Positions 47,871 through 58,300 of a DNA stretch of 60,000 nt are shown here, in pieces; positions within the stretch are counted from its first letter, which is position 1, and each line of letters starts with the position of its first letter. Source of the stretch: Polytrichum commune. Taxonomy: Eukaryota; Streptophyta; Polytrichopsida; Polytrichales; Polytrichaceae. The position numbers and the translations under genes are program-made. Below the pieces are notes generated by a model. It did not search any database. It saw only the letters and a list, made by a program, of their open reading frames with translations, and had not been told where the DNA came from. The stretch spans positions 53,966,758 through 54,026,757 of the forward strand of contig OX485805.1 of NCBI GenBank assembly GCA_950295325.1, in the 5' to 3' direction.

Positions 47871-48613
47871 CAGCCGCCAGACGCGGGGATTACTTTGGTC
47901 AAACTGTTTGGGGGCATCGGCACAGGCTTAGCGGCTGTATTGGAGGTTGGCCTCACGGTCAGACAGTATGTTTATGTGGACAACTCTCAAGTGTCCACCC
48001 GTGTGGCTCGTCACCATCTTCACCAATTGATGGTATTGTACTCCCAGCAGTTACCTCCAACTGCCATTTGTGGATGTTTTTCACGTCTCCCTCGTGATGT
48101 CACACTCATTAGTGATGCCGACTTACGACACTTGGGTCCGGTGGATATGGTCATTGTGGGATGGCCATGCCAGGGCCATTTACGTGCTGGAGCCGGCCGA
48201 GGTCTAGAGGATCCCAGGTCTAATCTATTTTGGGACCTCATCTGCCTCATGCAGTGGTGGTTTTCCCACCAACATACCCCTCCAAGGTATATCTTCGAGA
48301 ATGTACCTTTGTTGGGAGACTCTCGGAATAAGGTGTTGGAAGGCGATCATTATGTTCGCCAACACCTTGGAGATCCCATTTTTGTGGATGCCGCAAGCAT
48401 TGGTTTTTATGCCCACCGGCCTCGGTGGATTTGGACCAACCTCGCACCGCCATCTACTTTAGCTGCAACATTTTCTGCAATGCCTCCACCTTTGGATCAG
48501 AAGGTGGATGCCATCTTGGATCCAAACCGGACCTCTTTGCCGGTTGTTCGAGATGATTTACCCCCGTTGGCATTGGTCAACAAAGTGGGGGTACCACGGA
48601 GGGCATTTCCCAC
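47871..48613 (+). pseudogene. C5 cytosine-DNA methyltransferase domain encoded by the retrotransposon, truncated
   Basis: Transfers a methyl group from S-adenosylmethionine to cytosine C5. Motifs in order: motif I KLFGGIGTGLAAVLE (47901-47945); motif II YVYVDNS (about 47970-47990); motif IV GWPCQGHLRAGAGRG with catalytic Cys codon at 48168; motif VI FENV at 48294-48305; motif VIII AHRPRWIWTNL at about 48411-48443. Motif I looks DNMT3/DRM-like while PCQG is commoner in DNMT1/bacterial-type enzymes; class is not settled. There is no ATG of its own (the local open frame starts with TTG), so it was made as part of the polyprotein. The target-recognition part and motifs IX-X are missing: at PRRAFPT the frame enters the CACTA terminus. 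Residues needed for catalysis up to motif VIII are present. Confidence 0.9.
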
Positions 48614-48650
48614 CACTATAAGAAACCTGCGTTTTTGGGGTCGTTTTAGG
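48614..48650 (+). repeat. CACTA left terminal inverted repeat
   Basis: Begins CACTATAAGAAACCTGCG. Followed to about 49000 by short recurring motifs (ACATGTAGATGTTG, CATGTAGACGTTC, GGAAACATGTAAC) that may be subterminal transposase-binding repeats. Confidence 0.75.
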
Positions 48651-49647
48651 TAAACGGGTTTTGTTTTCACAGATGTCACTGTGTCCGGCAAAAAACGCGC
48701 TCAGTATTGTAAATTTAAATGGATGTTGCGGGAAACATGTAACATAATTATGCACGACATGTAGATGTTGTGAAGGACGGGCATGTTTTGTTGGATGTCA
48801 TTTCAATCATGTAGACGTTCTCCGGCAACGTGTGTGAGAAACATAAGCACGCCACGTCATCCCCACAGGTCAACCTCTGTGCATGTATAGTCACACTGGT
48901 CGCAATGGGCAGACTTACAGAGCTGCCCGGGAAAAAAAATGTAGGGGAATGGGCAGCTACGTGCAGTTAGCTATGGGAATGGAGCTTCTTCCTAAACAAT
49001 TTAGGGAATGCCACATAAAGTCCGCATAATCGCTGAATATGGTGATTTGCTAGCTTCATATTGTTCCCGTACCCATTGAAATATTTTCTGATTGTGAACA
49101 AGAGAACAAAGACTTTTGAGGTTTATAGTGTCTTTATGTCTTTGCCATAATGTCCACATCTTCGGTAAACAATGTAAGACATGAAGGGCACGACTCCCTT
49201 TTGTGTTTGTGGCAGTACCGACATTGTAGGCGTACATTGTTTTTAATTTTATAAGCTTTTCATGTGTTCATTTGAGCTTGCGGCCTATAATTTAAATTCA
49301 AATACACGAAGAATCTTCCAATTATTGAAAAATGTGGCACTTTATTCATCATAAAAACCCGAAAATACATGCGTGGAACTATTCTTGCTCTTATCCAGAG
49401 GCTCATGGCCACATTACATAGTGAAATGAACACCCGCTCATGCTGAAAATAATGCGCGAAACATATTGTCATCCGTTGGTACATCGTTGATCAGTCAACT
49501 GTAGTGGACATTTCTGTGGACGCATGAGTAGACGTCAGCTTTGACATTGGGTTCCTGTCCTGCATGACATGTGTTGTGACACTCTTCGGTACATTGGATG
49601 CCACGTGCGCTGTGACGTTGCTTCAGGTGCTTTGGGTCGTCGCCATT

Positions 49648-50505
49648 TCACTGTGTTTCTTCATGGTCTTCTGGCCCACGATCGTCTGCTGCTGCTGGGA
49701 TGTACACCCCGCCGTCTGTTGCAGGCTCCCTAGTGGGCTCCACGTCTTCCAGTTGTGGCTGTAAACCCAAGAAGTCAGCGTCGTTTCCCACATCTATTAT
49801 GTTTGGCATAGGGTGGTTGATTTGTAGTTTTCCGCGTCTACCCCTCACGTCCATTCGACATACAACCTTCCATCCTGGCCTCGTCGGGTCGTTGGAAAAG
49901 AAGACTTGTTGACAATGCAATGGAAATGCAAAAGAATTTGAATGCACTTTGCCATCCATGCGGTTGAAGTTGGCAACAGTGAAGCCATACCGATCCCGTT
50001 CGATGTTTGGATGTCGAGAATCCTGGCTTGTGCGGACCCAATCGCATACTAGCACAGTCGTGCAATGGTTTCTATAGTCCAACTCTAAAATCTCCTCAAT
50101 GTAACCCACATACTCCTCGGTTGTCTCTATGGGTTCCCCATTTCGCAAGCCCCACGGTACTTGCCGTGTGAAAGAGGCCACAACACATGAATCACGCGTG
50201 ACGAGGCCGCCCTCAGCGCTACGGACCCGGAAGTGCATGCCAAATGCATACATTTTCCGGTGTGAGATAGCATATCGTTCGGGAGGTTGCGCGTACTGGA
50301 GGACATCATCGTCGACATACTCGCCTGCCTGGCGTTGAAAAGTCAGTCGCGATGTCAACCATGATGCAAAACGTGGTAGATCCTGCAGTTCCGAGGGGTA
50401 GCGCACTGCCACGGAAGGATGGCGGCGGCGAAACATGCGCCGAAATTCCTCCCTCTCTTTCCAGCGCTCTACTCTAGCCGCCATGTATTCCCTACAAATA
50501 ACCAA
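49648..50505 (-). CDS. CACTA transposase C-terminal part with DUF4216
   Basis: Open frame of 285 codons, the downstream end of the tnp2 gene. DUF4216-like signature: YVGYIEEILELDYRNHCTTV, then LVCDWV, then FTVANFNRM, then QQVFFSNDPTRPGWKVV. The N-terminal part is Arg-rich (REYMAARVERWKEREEFRRM). The tail is acidic. Probably the last exon(s) rather than a separate gene. No lesions in this part. Confidence 0.82.
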   Translation of the reverse strand: MVICREYMAARVERWKEREEFRRMFRRRHPSVAVRYPSELQDLPRFASWLTSRLTFQRQAGEYVDDDVLQYAQPPERYAISHRKMYAFGMHFRVRSAEGGLVTRDSCVVASFTRQVPWGLRNGEPIETTEEYVGYIEEILELDYRNHCTTVLVCDWVRTSQDSRHPNIERDRYGFTVANFNRMDGKVHSNSFAFPLHCQQVFFSNDPTRPGWKVVCRMDVRGRRGKLQINHPMPNIIDVGNDADFLGLQPQLEDVEPTREPATDGGVYIPAAADDRGPEDHEETQ

Positions 50506-50714
50506 GTGTCAAGTTATTGCGATTGTGTGTCCACCTCATAAGCAATAAAAATGAACGCGTAACAAGATTGCACATCAACACGTATATCAGATGCAACGGT
50601 CTCTGTCAATACCGGTGTCACAAGGGACACTGTCTCCAACACATCCTCAGGGTGACCAAAGCATGCCAGAGAATATAAAACATGGAGGCATGGACACATG
50701 TTCAGGGGTTCCAC

Positions 50715-51909
50715 TCACTCTCGGTGAGTCTCCAAGGAAGAGGCGTTGTCCAAAACAAATGCATGTGCATAGTCGCGGAACTCATCGGACATCTTCCGCT
50801 TTTGTTGTGCGTTGCAACGGAGAATCTCGTCATTCATGATTGCGTCTTCTTCAACATCCCATACCCGATGTGTTGTTCCTCTGTACTGATGCATGTACTC
50901 GGTGCAAAAACCTAGCGTGTCATCCATTTGATAACCTTCCGCTATGCTGCCCTCCCAGATGTGCAAGTGTTCTCACATAGTCCTTCAATGTTTTCATGTA
51001 TCGTTCTATTGGATACATCCACCGACAGTGCACTGGACCGAACGTAAACAATTGCTCCACCAAATGCACGGGAAAATGCGTCATAACGTTCATAAATGTC
51101 GGAGGAAACTCTTTCTCCAAGACACACGTCGCCATCACCACGTCCAACATCATAATCTGTGCGTCTCCTTCCCTCACCTCTTTGGCGCAAAGTCTTTGGA
51201 AAACTCTGCTCATTTTAATTATAGCAACGCGCACGCTTTCGTCTAGTATGTTCCGTATAGCCAAAGGTAAAATCTGCATCATGCGTCACATTGTAGTTCA
51301 GATTGACATTGTGTCACCTCCTGACAGACATCACCCAAAACACAACGATAAGCATGCATCGTTGTTGGAGCATTGTCCGATGAACGTCTACATGGACGAC
51401 CTCACCTCAACAACGTTTGTATGACGTCATGGACGACGTCAAGTGCTGTCTACCTTCACAACTAAGCCGCATTGATACAGGATGGCGTACTAGAATTTGA
51501 GAAAGCTTGCCTGCTGCATCAGAACGTGGTAATCGTGTGTTTTCATGTACTACAATTTGCCATCCGCAAGTCGCTTGTGAATGCTACCAACGTAGTTTGT
51601 GGGTGTCCGAATGTTAGAGACGATTCCCACAAATTGTGTGCGTTCATTTGCCCTGAATACATAGGGAGGATGTGGCATATAGTACCCATCACGTTCTTGC
51701 CGGGGGGGTTGCAACCATATCTCTTGGCGGATGCCCATGTCCTCAGCATCTACCTTGCTTCCGGGACTATCATTCATGCCCAAGAGAGTCTTCAATATGT
51801 TCTCGCACAAATTCTTCTCACAATGCATGACATCGAGGATGTGCCGTTCTAGTAGATGTTGCACAAGACACATAACATGTACCATCAATGTAAAGCCAAC
51901 GCAGTGCAC
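50715..51909 (-). pseudogene. CACTA tnp2 middle and DUF4218 region, damaged
   Basis: 51909-51546 encodes LLERHILDVMHCEKNLCENI and EDMGIRQEIWLQP, conserved in tnp2 transposases. An in-frame TAG at 51543-51545 follows LADGKL, and THDYHVLMQQ continues beyond it. After a probable intron, 51282-50950 encodes DUF4218 (LPLAIRNIL, CVLEKEFPPTFMNVM, CRWMYPIERYMKTLKDYVR). Near 50940-50966 the frame shifts by one base before GSIAEGYQMDDTLGFC. With one stop and one frameshift, this transposase copy is probably inactive as sequenced. Confidence 0.85.
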
Positions 51910-52085
51910 GCCAACTCCTCAAAGACCTCCGGGTACCATGTCCAACAAGAACATCATAAAGCTCGTCAGACGTCCTTGTGGATGTCCTTCCGTCATACGC
52001 GTCTGGCTTTGCAGGCGATGTGTCTACTTAAACATTGTCATTGAACGCGAACGCCAAACATGGAGTGACATATAGGCCTCACCTT

Positions 52086-53870
52086 CTAGTAATCTAGCTC
52101 GTACAAAGCGCTCAATCGTTTCACACATGTGGCGTGCACAGGATCGTTGGGTCCGTTCTCTCTCCCACCCATCTGTAGGTATGATTCGCGCCACGCTGCA
52201 TACCGAATGACATCCCCTCCCGTCATCACCTTTGGCTTCGGACGGTGTTCTTGCATGCCATTAAATCTTCTATTGTGGCGATACGGGTGGTGTCGTGGTA
52301 AGTATCGACGAATGCCTCCGTATACAATCTTGGAGCCCCTAATGCTCCTGTTCGGTAACATGTCCCCTGTTTTTGCCATCCTCGCATCCGTGTCTGGTCC
52401 ACAACAAGGGCACCCCTTGTAGCCCTTACAAGTAAGACCAGAAATGAGGCCATATGTGGGGAAATCGGAAATGGTCCACATAAGTAAGGCACGCAAGGTG
52501 AAAGTGCGATTCCCCCGCGGTTGTGAGAAGTCTAGTGCTTCCACCCCATGCCAAAGTTCTTGGAGCTCCTTCAATAGTGGACGTATGAACACATCAATAT
52601 TTGCAGAGGATGGCGACTTCTTTCCTGAAATCAATATGCACAATGATATGAAATTTTTTTTTGTCACCAACCATGGGTTGAAATTGTAAATCAGAATCAA
52701 CACCGGCCACGTTGACCAGTTGGTGTTGCTTAGCTTGAAAGGATTCACCCCATCCAGTGCTAGAGCCAGTTGCATGTTCCGGTCGTCACGTCCAAAATTG
52801 CCGAACGCGATGTCCGAGTTGACGTGCTTCCATGCCGGACTGTCGACCACTGAACGCATGATGCCGTCAGTACTGACGTGTTTGGTGTGGCCTGTCAATA
52901 GACGCGCTATCTCAGACGAGCGCCACATCCGTTTGAACCTTGGAATTAGGGGGAAGTGTCGGATTACTCTCGCGGCAATGTTGTTGCTGCCATCTATCCA
53001 TCGTCTTTGCGTGCACTTCGGACATACATCCAGTGTTGCATATTCTTCGTCAAATAGAATACAGCCATTGGGGCACGCATGGATGTTATTGTAGTTCAAA
53101 CCCAGCCGGCGGATGCTCTTCCGAGCCGCATAATGAGTTTTCGGCAATTTGTTGGGCACTGGCAACAAATCACCCGGCAAAAAACGAAACAACTCGTCAG
53201 TGAATGTGTTGCTCACGCGGAACACCGAGCACATGTTCATGATGATGATTGTAGCCGACACTACACTCATTTTTGAGCCCGGATACAATGCCATGGTGGC
53301 TTCCGTGTACAAACCGTCCAATTCGTCTTCAATGTCGATGTCTTCCTCGTCCTCCACATGTAAGGGTCCTTCGTCCTCGGCCTCTTCATGCAGTGCATCC
53401 CCTCTGCCTAAGGCCTCTAGCACTTGCCGCTCGACCTCGTGGAATTCGTCCAGGAGGGGGGGTGGTTGTTCTTCGTCAACTCCTCCATTGTCAACGTCCA
53501 AATGAACACGTGTTGTGTCCGTTGGGATGTCTTCTATGACATCGTTGTCACAACAGATGTCCTCGACCCACATTCCCCCCGGTGGATAGCCCTCTGGGGG
53601 GTCTCCGCCTAGTAAAGACTTACGCAGAAATGGATCGCGACCAACCGCCGCATGGTGTTGTCTTATGACTTGGATGCTTTTCCTACGACCACCCTTGCAT
53701 TCTCTGCAAGGACACCTAAATGATCGTACATTATGCTCCGTCGCCACGCGCAACTCCGTGTGAAGTATGATGTCCCCAATAGGCACATGGCGTAGCGTGC
53801 GACCATCTTCAGTGACACGAATGGTCGCACCTCGACGCTGCGCCGAGCCCATATGGCTCCCCCGTTGCAA
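52086..53870 (-). CDS. CACTA tnp2 transposase, N-terminal exon
   Basis: Long open frame of 594 codons. A Cys-rich N-terminal block (FRCPCRECKGGRR) is followed by an acidic stretch and then the tnp2 core: NNIHACPNGCILFDEEYATLDVCPKC, IPRFKRMWRSSEIARLLTGH, DGVNPFKLSN, TFTLRALLMWTISDFPTYGL, then GYKGCPCCGPDT. The two CxxC pairs match tnp2 zinc-binding motifs. The frame closes with TAG at 52086-52088, three bases before a consensus donor (AAG|GTGAGG). That stop is probably a nonsense mutation in the last codons of the exon. Start at the Met at 53870 is by ORF length only. Confidence 0.88.
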   Translation of the reverse strand: MQRGSHMGSAQRRGATIRVTEDGRTLRHVPIGDIILHTELRVATEHNVRSFRCPCRECKGGRRKSIQVIRQHHAAVGRDPFLRKSLLGGDPPEGYPPGGMWVEDICCDNDVIEDIPTDTTRVHLDVDNGGVDEEQPPPLLDEFHEVERQVLEALGRGDALHEEAEDEGPLHVEDEEDIDIEDELDGLYTEATMALYPGSKMSVVSATIIIMNMCSVFRVSNTFTDELFRFLPGDLLPVPNKLPKTHYAARKSIRRLGLNYNNIHACPNGCILFDEEYATLDVCPKCTQRRWIDGSNNIAARVIRHFPLIPRFKRMWRSSEIARLLTGHTKHVSTDGIMRSVVDSPAWKHVNSDIAFGNFGRDDRNMQLALALDGVNPFKLSNTNWSTWPVLILIYNFNPWLVTKKNFISLCILISGKKSPSSANIDVFIRPLLKELQELWHGVEALDFSQPRGNRTFTLRALLMWTISDFPTYGLISGLTCKGYKGCPCCGPDTDARMAKTGDMLPNRSIRGSKIVYGGIRRYLPRHHPYRHNRRFNGMQEHRPKPKVMTGGDVIRYAAWRESYLQMGGRENGPNDPVHATCVKRLSALYELDY

Positions 53871-55319
53871 TCCCTAGAACGCCCGTTGAAGATACTTTGA
53901 GGGTCGTGTAGCAACCGCGACTCACAACAACCTAGCTTTAGCCCACACACATCACCACCCTTGCTGTCAATGTTCGCAGAGTCCACCATTGAACATGCCT
54001 AAGTGTGTGCCTCCTTGAAGATGCATCCATACCGTGCAAATCAAATGTGTGCATGTCACCGCTAGTGTCCACAATGCCGTCGGGGTTGCTGAGAACACGT
54101 CGAACATGACATCTCCCAAGACACCTAAATGAAGGTTCCCACACGACCCGTTGGGTGTTCAACAAAAACACATGTGTGGACTCTGATTGGTGTAGAATTC
54201 CTTGGCCATTGAAGACCATCTGCGCAAAGCGCTAGGTCTCACATGCATCCCCTACTCTCCAGACCTCGCTTCTTTGGAATGACCACTGAAATCACTACGC
54301 ACGGAGGACTTTCGTTGTGGAGGTCACTTTGCCATTCATCTTATCGGTGGCATGACATTTTCAGTCCATCGCTCAATGAACACCACACTTTGTGAGAATC
54401 ACCCACACGCCAATTTGGGTGTCCAACATGACATCTGTGGAAACAGTGGTTTCTACCACCCGAGTAAAAACCCATGTAGATGTCAGTTTCCCACGTGTCC
54501 ATAGGGTATCCTTCAAACTTGATGCCCCAGAAGAGCTCGAGCAGGCTCGCGGGCATCCTCTAAACCCTAAGCACGGCGGTGAACCTTCTTTGCTGCTGTG
54601 AAAGCACAACACTCAGGAACATGGCGATGTCGCGTGCAGCACGTGCGACGGCTAGGGTTGTCAACTATGCCGACACATTCCAACAAGCGTGTAGGGTGGA
54701 CGCAGATGACTCCGAGGCAACACATGTGCTATCCAATTTGGTGTTACAATGTACACAGAACAATGCGACGACATCTACCACAAAACTCAACACCTTCGAC
54801 ACCACCCAACCTGCACATTGCCGCCGCAGCTCATGCCTACTCCAAATGTTTAGGAGTGAAAACCACATGGCAGATGCTCCATCAAGAAACATACATGACA
54901 ATCCACCTGCGCCACAGGTGAATCTAACTTAGCCTACGTGTGCTTCATAATTTCTACAATTAACAAAGGGGGATTTTTGAGGGATGCTGAAATTTTTCGG
55001 CCGCCACCGCCGGAGCTCCTCGGCAATGACGGTACTGGCGTCCGGACGGACAAGGGTCTTCTATTGCGGCTATGGGTCCCCATATGGCCATAGGAACCTC
55101 CATGCCCTTAGGGCTTTTGCCGAGGGGGCTCCATGTGGCATCCACGGTTATAGGTCTATAGGAGAGCTCGGCTATAGGACTTTGCGCGGGCATAGGTCAC
55201 GCCGTCATCCTCATTACGCCCAGATGCTCACACATGCGTCCTTTGTCTTTGTTTCGGTGTTCTTTGTCTTTGTTTCGGTGTTCTCTTCGACACTCATGTG
55301 CCGCCCCCCATAGTCGAAA
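53871..55319. other. CACTA interior between divergent genes
   Basis: Presumed shared promoter region of tnp2 (leftward) and the TnpA-like gene (rightward). A plus-strand open frame of 103 codons at 54621-54932 (MAMSRAARATARVVNYAD...) has no recognised family and could be a captured fragment. A 23-bp unit (TCTTTGTTTCGGTGTTC type) is directly repeated at about 55241-55285. Confidence 0.45.
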
Positions 55320-58300
55320 ATGGTGCGTTCATGCGATCGGAGCGGGAAGCGCAAGGCCACCTCTCCAGATTCCATGGCTCCCCCCGATGTGGATGTTGCT
55401 GCATTGAGGAAGCACAGTCGAGCGGCGGGAAAGAGGAGGTTGAAGGCCAGGGAGGATGTGAGGAGCGTGCTGCCCTCTAGATGCAGAGCATAGGTGAAGC
55501 GTCACTCACCTCCTCCGAAGTGCAGCAGGGTAATTGAGGTGAGCACTTCGGGTGAGGAGGCAGAAGAGGGCGACCATAGCGAAGGGATGAGTGATCGACA
55601 ACAATCCTGGAGGTATGTGTTGTTGTCGCATTTGAATTTCGCTATTTCACACTGTCGCCTCACCTCGGCATAGGCTGTACTTGCCTTTCGGCACCTACAT
55701 GTGGCTCCTCGTACTGGGTAGGGTTTGTTTGTTGCTCTAAGTGTGCCACAAAGAATTTCTCACTTGCCTGCGTCGACGCCGCTGTCTGCGTCACTGGGTG
55801 CATCTCCTTAGACGTGCGAGTGTCTATGTTGACATCCAACCTGAAAATTAATGATGGCAGGGTTAGGGTAATACAGTAGTGGTGCCTCGTCTTTGCTTGC
55901 AGACAGAGCGCATGATACAGGGTTCAGTGCGCAGGGTAAAATGGGTAGTGTTCGTTTGTTTGGCTAAGAGTCTCAGAAAACAGGAATCCAATTGTCTATG
56001 TCGACGCCGATGTCGGTGTCTACGAACGCAGTTAATTATTCGGGTTAGTGTATATGTTGGCGTCCAGCCTGAAAATTTAGGGAGCCATGGTTAGGGTAGT
56101 TGGACTAAGCGACCTTGAGCGCAATGGATGATTGAGCAGTGGATTTGTAGGACCCTTGTAGAATGGTCAAATATTTATGCTATTGTGTTGGTTTGTGTCA
56201 TGTCTATCTTAGGAATGGTTTGCATTCAATTTAATATACAATAAAATAATATTTTAGAAGATTATGGAATGATGTGCCTAATGTGACTAATACCCAGCCG
56301 GGGTATTAGTCACATTAGTCACATCAATATAAAATCTTGCACAACTCTCACACCCCGAGGCCTAATTTTGTGATAATTTTTGGGGTAGTTGCCACATCAA
56401 AGAAGTTTCAATTTTGCAAGTTCTTATGGGCATTGGATTTTGTGACTTATTATTATAATTTTTTGGTTTATTTAACTTTTAAATCAACTTTAAATTGAGA
56501 AACGGTTAGAATGGTCAAATATTTATGCTATTGTGTTGGTTTGTGTCATGTCTATCATAGGAACGGTTTGCATGCAATTTAATATACAATAAAATAAGAT
56601 TTTAGAAGATCATGGAATGATGTGACTAATGTGACTAATACCCAGCCGGGGTATTAGTCACATTAGTCACATCAATATAAAATCTTGCACAACTCTCACA
56701 CCCCGAGGCCTAATTTTGTGATAATTTTTGGGGTAGTTGCCACATCAAAGAAGTTTCAATTTGCAAGTTCTTATGGGCATTGGATTTTGTGACTTATTAT
56801 TATAATTTTTTGGTTTATTCAACTTTTAATTCAATTTTAAATTGAGAACCGGTTAGAATGGCTAAATGTTTATGCTATTGTGTTGGTTTGTGTCATGTTT
56901 ATCATAGGAATGGCTTGCATGCAATTTAATATACAATAAAATAAGATTTTAAAAGATCATGGAATGATGTGACTAATGTGACTAATACCCAACCGGGGTA
57001 TTAGTCACATTAGTCACATTAGTTACAACATTGTAAAATCTTGCATAAATTTCATTCAAAGTGGTTGGCTAAGGCACCATGTGCCAAGACTTTATGGCAC
57101 TTCACATACCAACAATTTCCACTTGATATTAATTGTCCACACTTGATTACTATTGATTCCATCGCAACCTCATCGCCATTTCCAATTTCCTCTTACTTCC
57201 AACAGAGTTTACTTGGTTTTCAGTTGGCTATCTTCACGTTTTCGTGTAGTGTAGGTTCGTTGCAGGCAGAGCGAATGATCCAGGGATGAGTGATTTGGGT
57301 AAACTGGGTAGGGTTCGCGTGCTGGTTTAAGTGAGTCACAAACAAGTCCAACACCTGACAGCATGGACGCGAGGATGTCTATGTTGATGTCCAACTGGGT
57401 AGGGGGCGTTTGGTAACGCTAGCGTCGGTGATTAAGGAAAACACCTGAATGTATGTTGCTGCCCTGGCGCTATCTCAGACATCATCTACACACAGATAGG
57501 ATGTAATGGTCCAGGGAATGTGGTGTGTGCAGCCGAGGCTACGCAACACATTCGGACACAGAAGACTCTGAGGGAGGCAACAGTGATGCGGTGGAAACCT
57601 CGCAGCGGAAACCATCACGAAAGGGAGCAGGGAGCACGGGCATGAAGAAACGAGTGGAACTGGACGCACAGGGACAACCTTTTGGCTCAATGAAGGCCGT
57701 ACTCGCCAGCGATATCAAGAAATATGCCAAGGATTTGGATCCCACGACGGGGTGGGAAGGCCAACCACGGCATGAGAGAAAGCGGTTATTCCGCCGCTTG
57801 TACACAGGTAAGCGTAGCACATGATTTATGCCAAAGTACCTGGGCTCATGTCTCTTTAAACATTAACGCTGGTCCTTCAGATCTGTGTCCAGACCGTCAT
57901 CGCTAGGAACATGTGCAGGGACACAAAGACATCGCTTGGAACATCCACCGTGACGGCAATGCGTTTGTATTTTAATCCCTCTTTCTGCATGAGCAATCAT
58001 TGTTTCTAAGAATGAGCTGTTGTTGGTATCCTTTGCACACCAGAATGGCAGCTGTGCGGGCATAGCGACAAAGTCTGCGAGAAGTGGATGCGGCCAATCA
58101 TCACAAAGGTCCTCATCAACACTCGTTGGAGACTAAATCAGCTTATTGACAACAATGCCGCCAAACCAGCTGACGTGGATGCAGAGCACTGGAAGACACT
58201 AGTATCTATGCGCGGTACCGAGGCCGCGCAAGTAAAGTCTGACCACATGCGAACTATCTCAAAAGGGAAAGGGTCGACCACAACTCAGATGAAAGCAATT

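Larger units (their letters stand above)
45063..48613 (+). mobile_element. LTR retrotransposon coding region: gag - protease - C5 cytosine methyltransferase, 3' end lost
   Basis: One reading frame (coordinates divisible by three) runs from the ATG at 45063 (MVTTRS start, common in gag proteins) to 48613. It is broken only by stop codons at 45189 (TAG), 45483 (TGA), 46050 (TAG), 46965 (TGA), 47667 (TAA) and 47868 (TAG); I find no frameshift over 3.5 kb. Order is gag, two zinc knuckles, retropepsin, linker, DNA methyltransferase. Reverse transcriptase, RNase H, integrase and the 3' LTR are not in the window because a CACTA element begins at 48614. A Ty3/Gypsy-type element is inferred from the gag and protease style. 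Confidence 0.85.

Noticed and set aside
47871-48613. Host DRM/DNMT3-type methyltransferase gene beside a retroelement.
   Set aside because: No ATG or introns of its own; same frame as gag and protease with no shift, so it belongs to the polyprotein.
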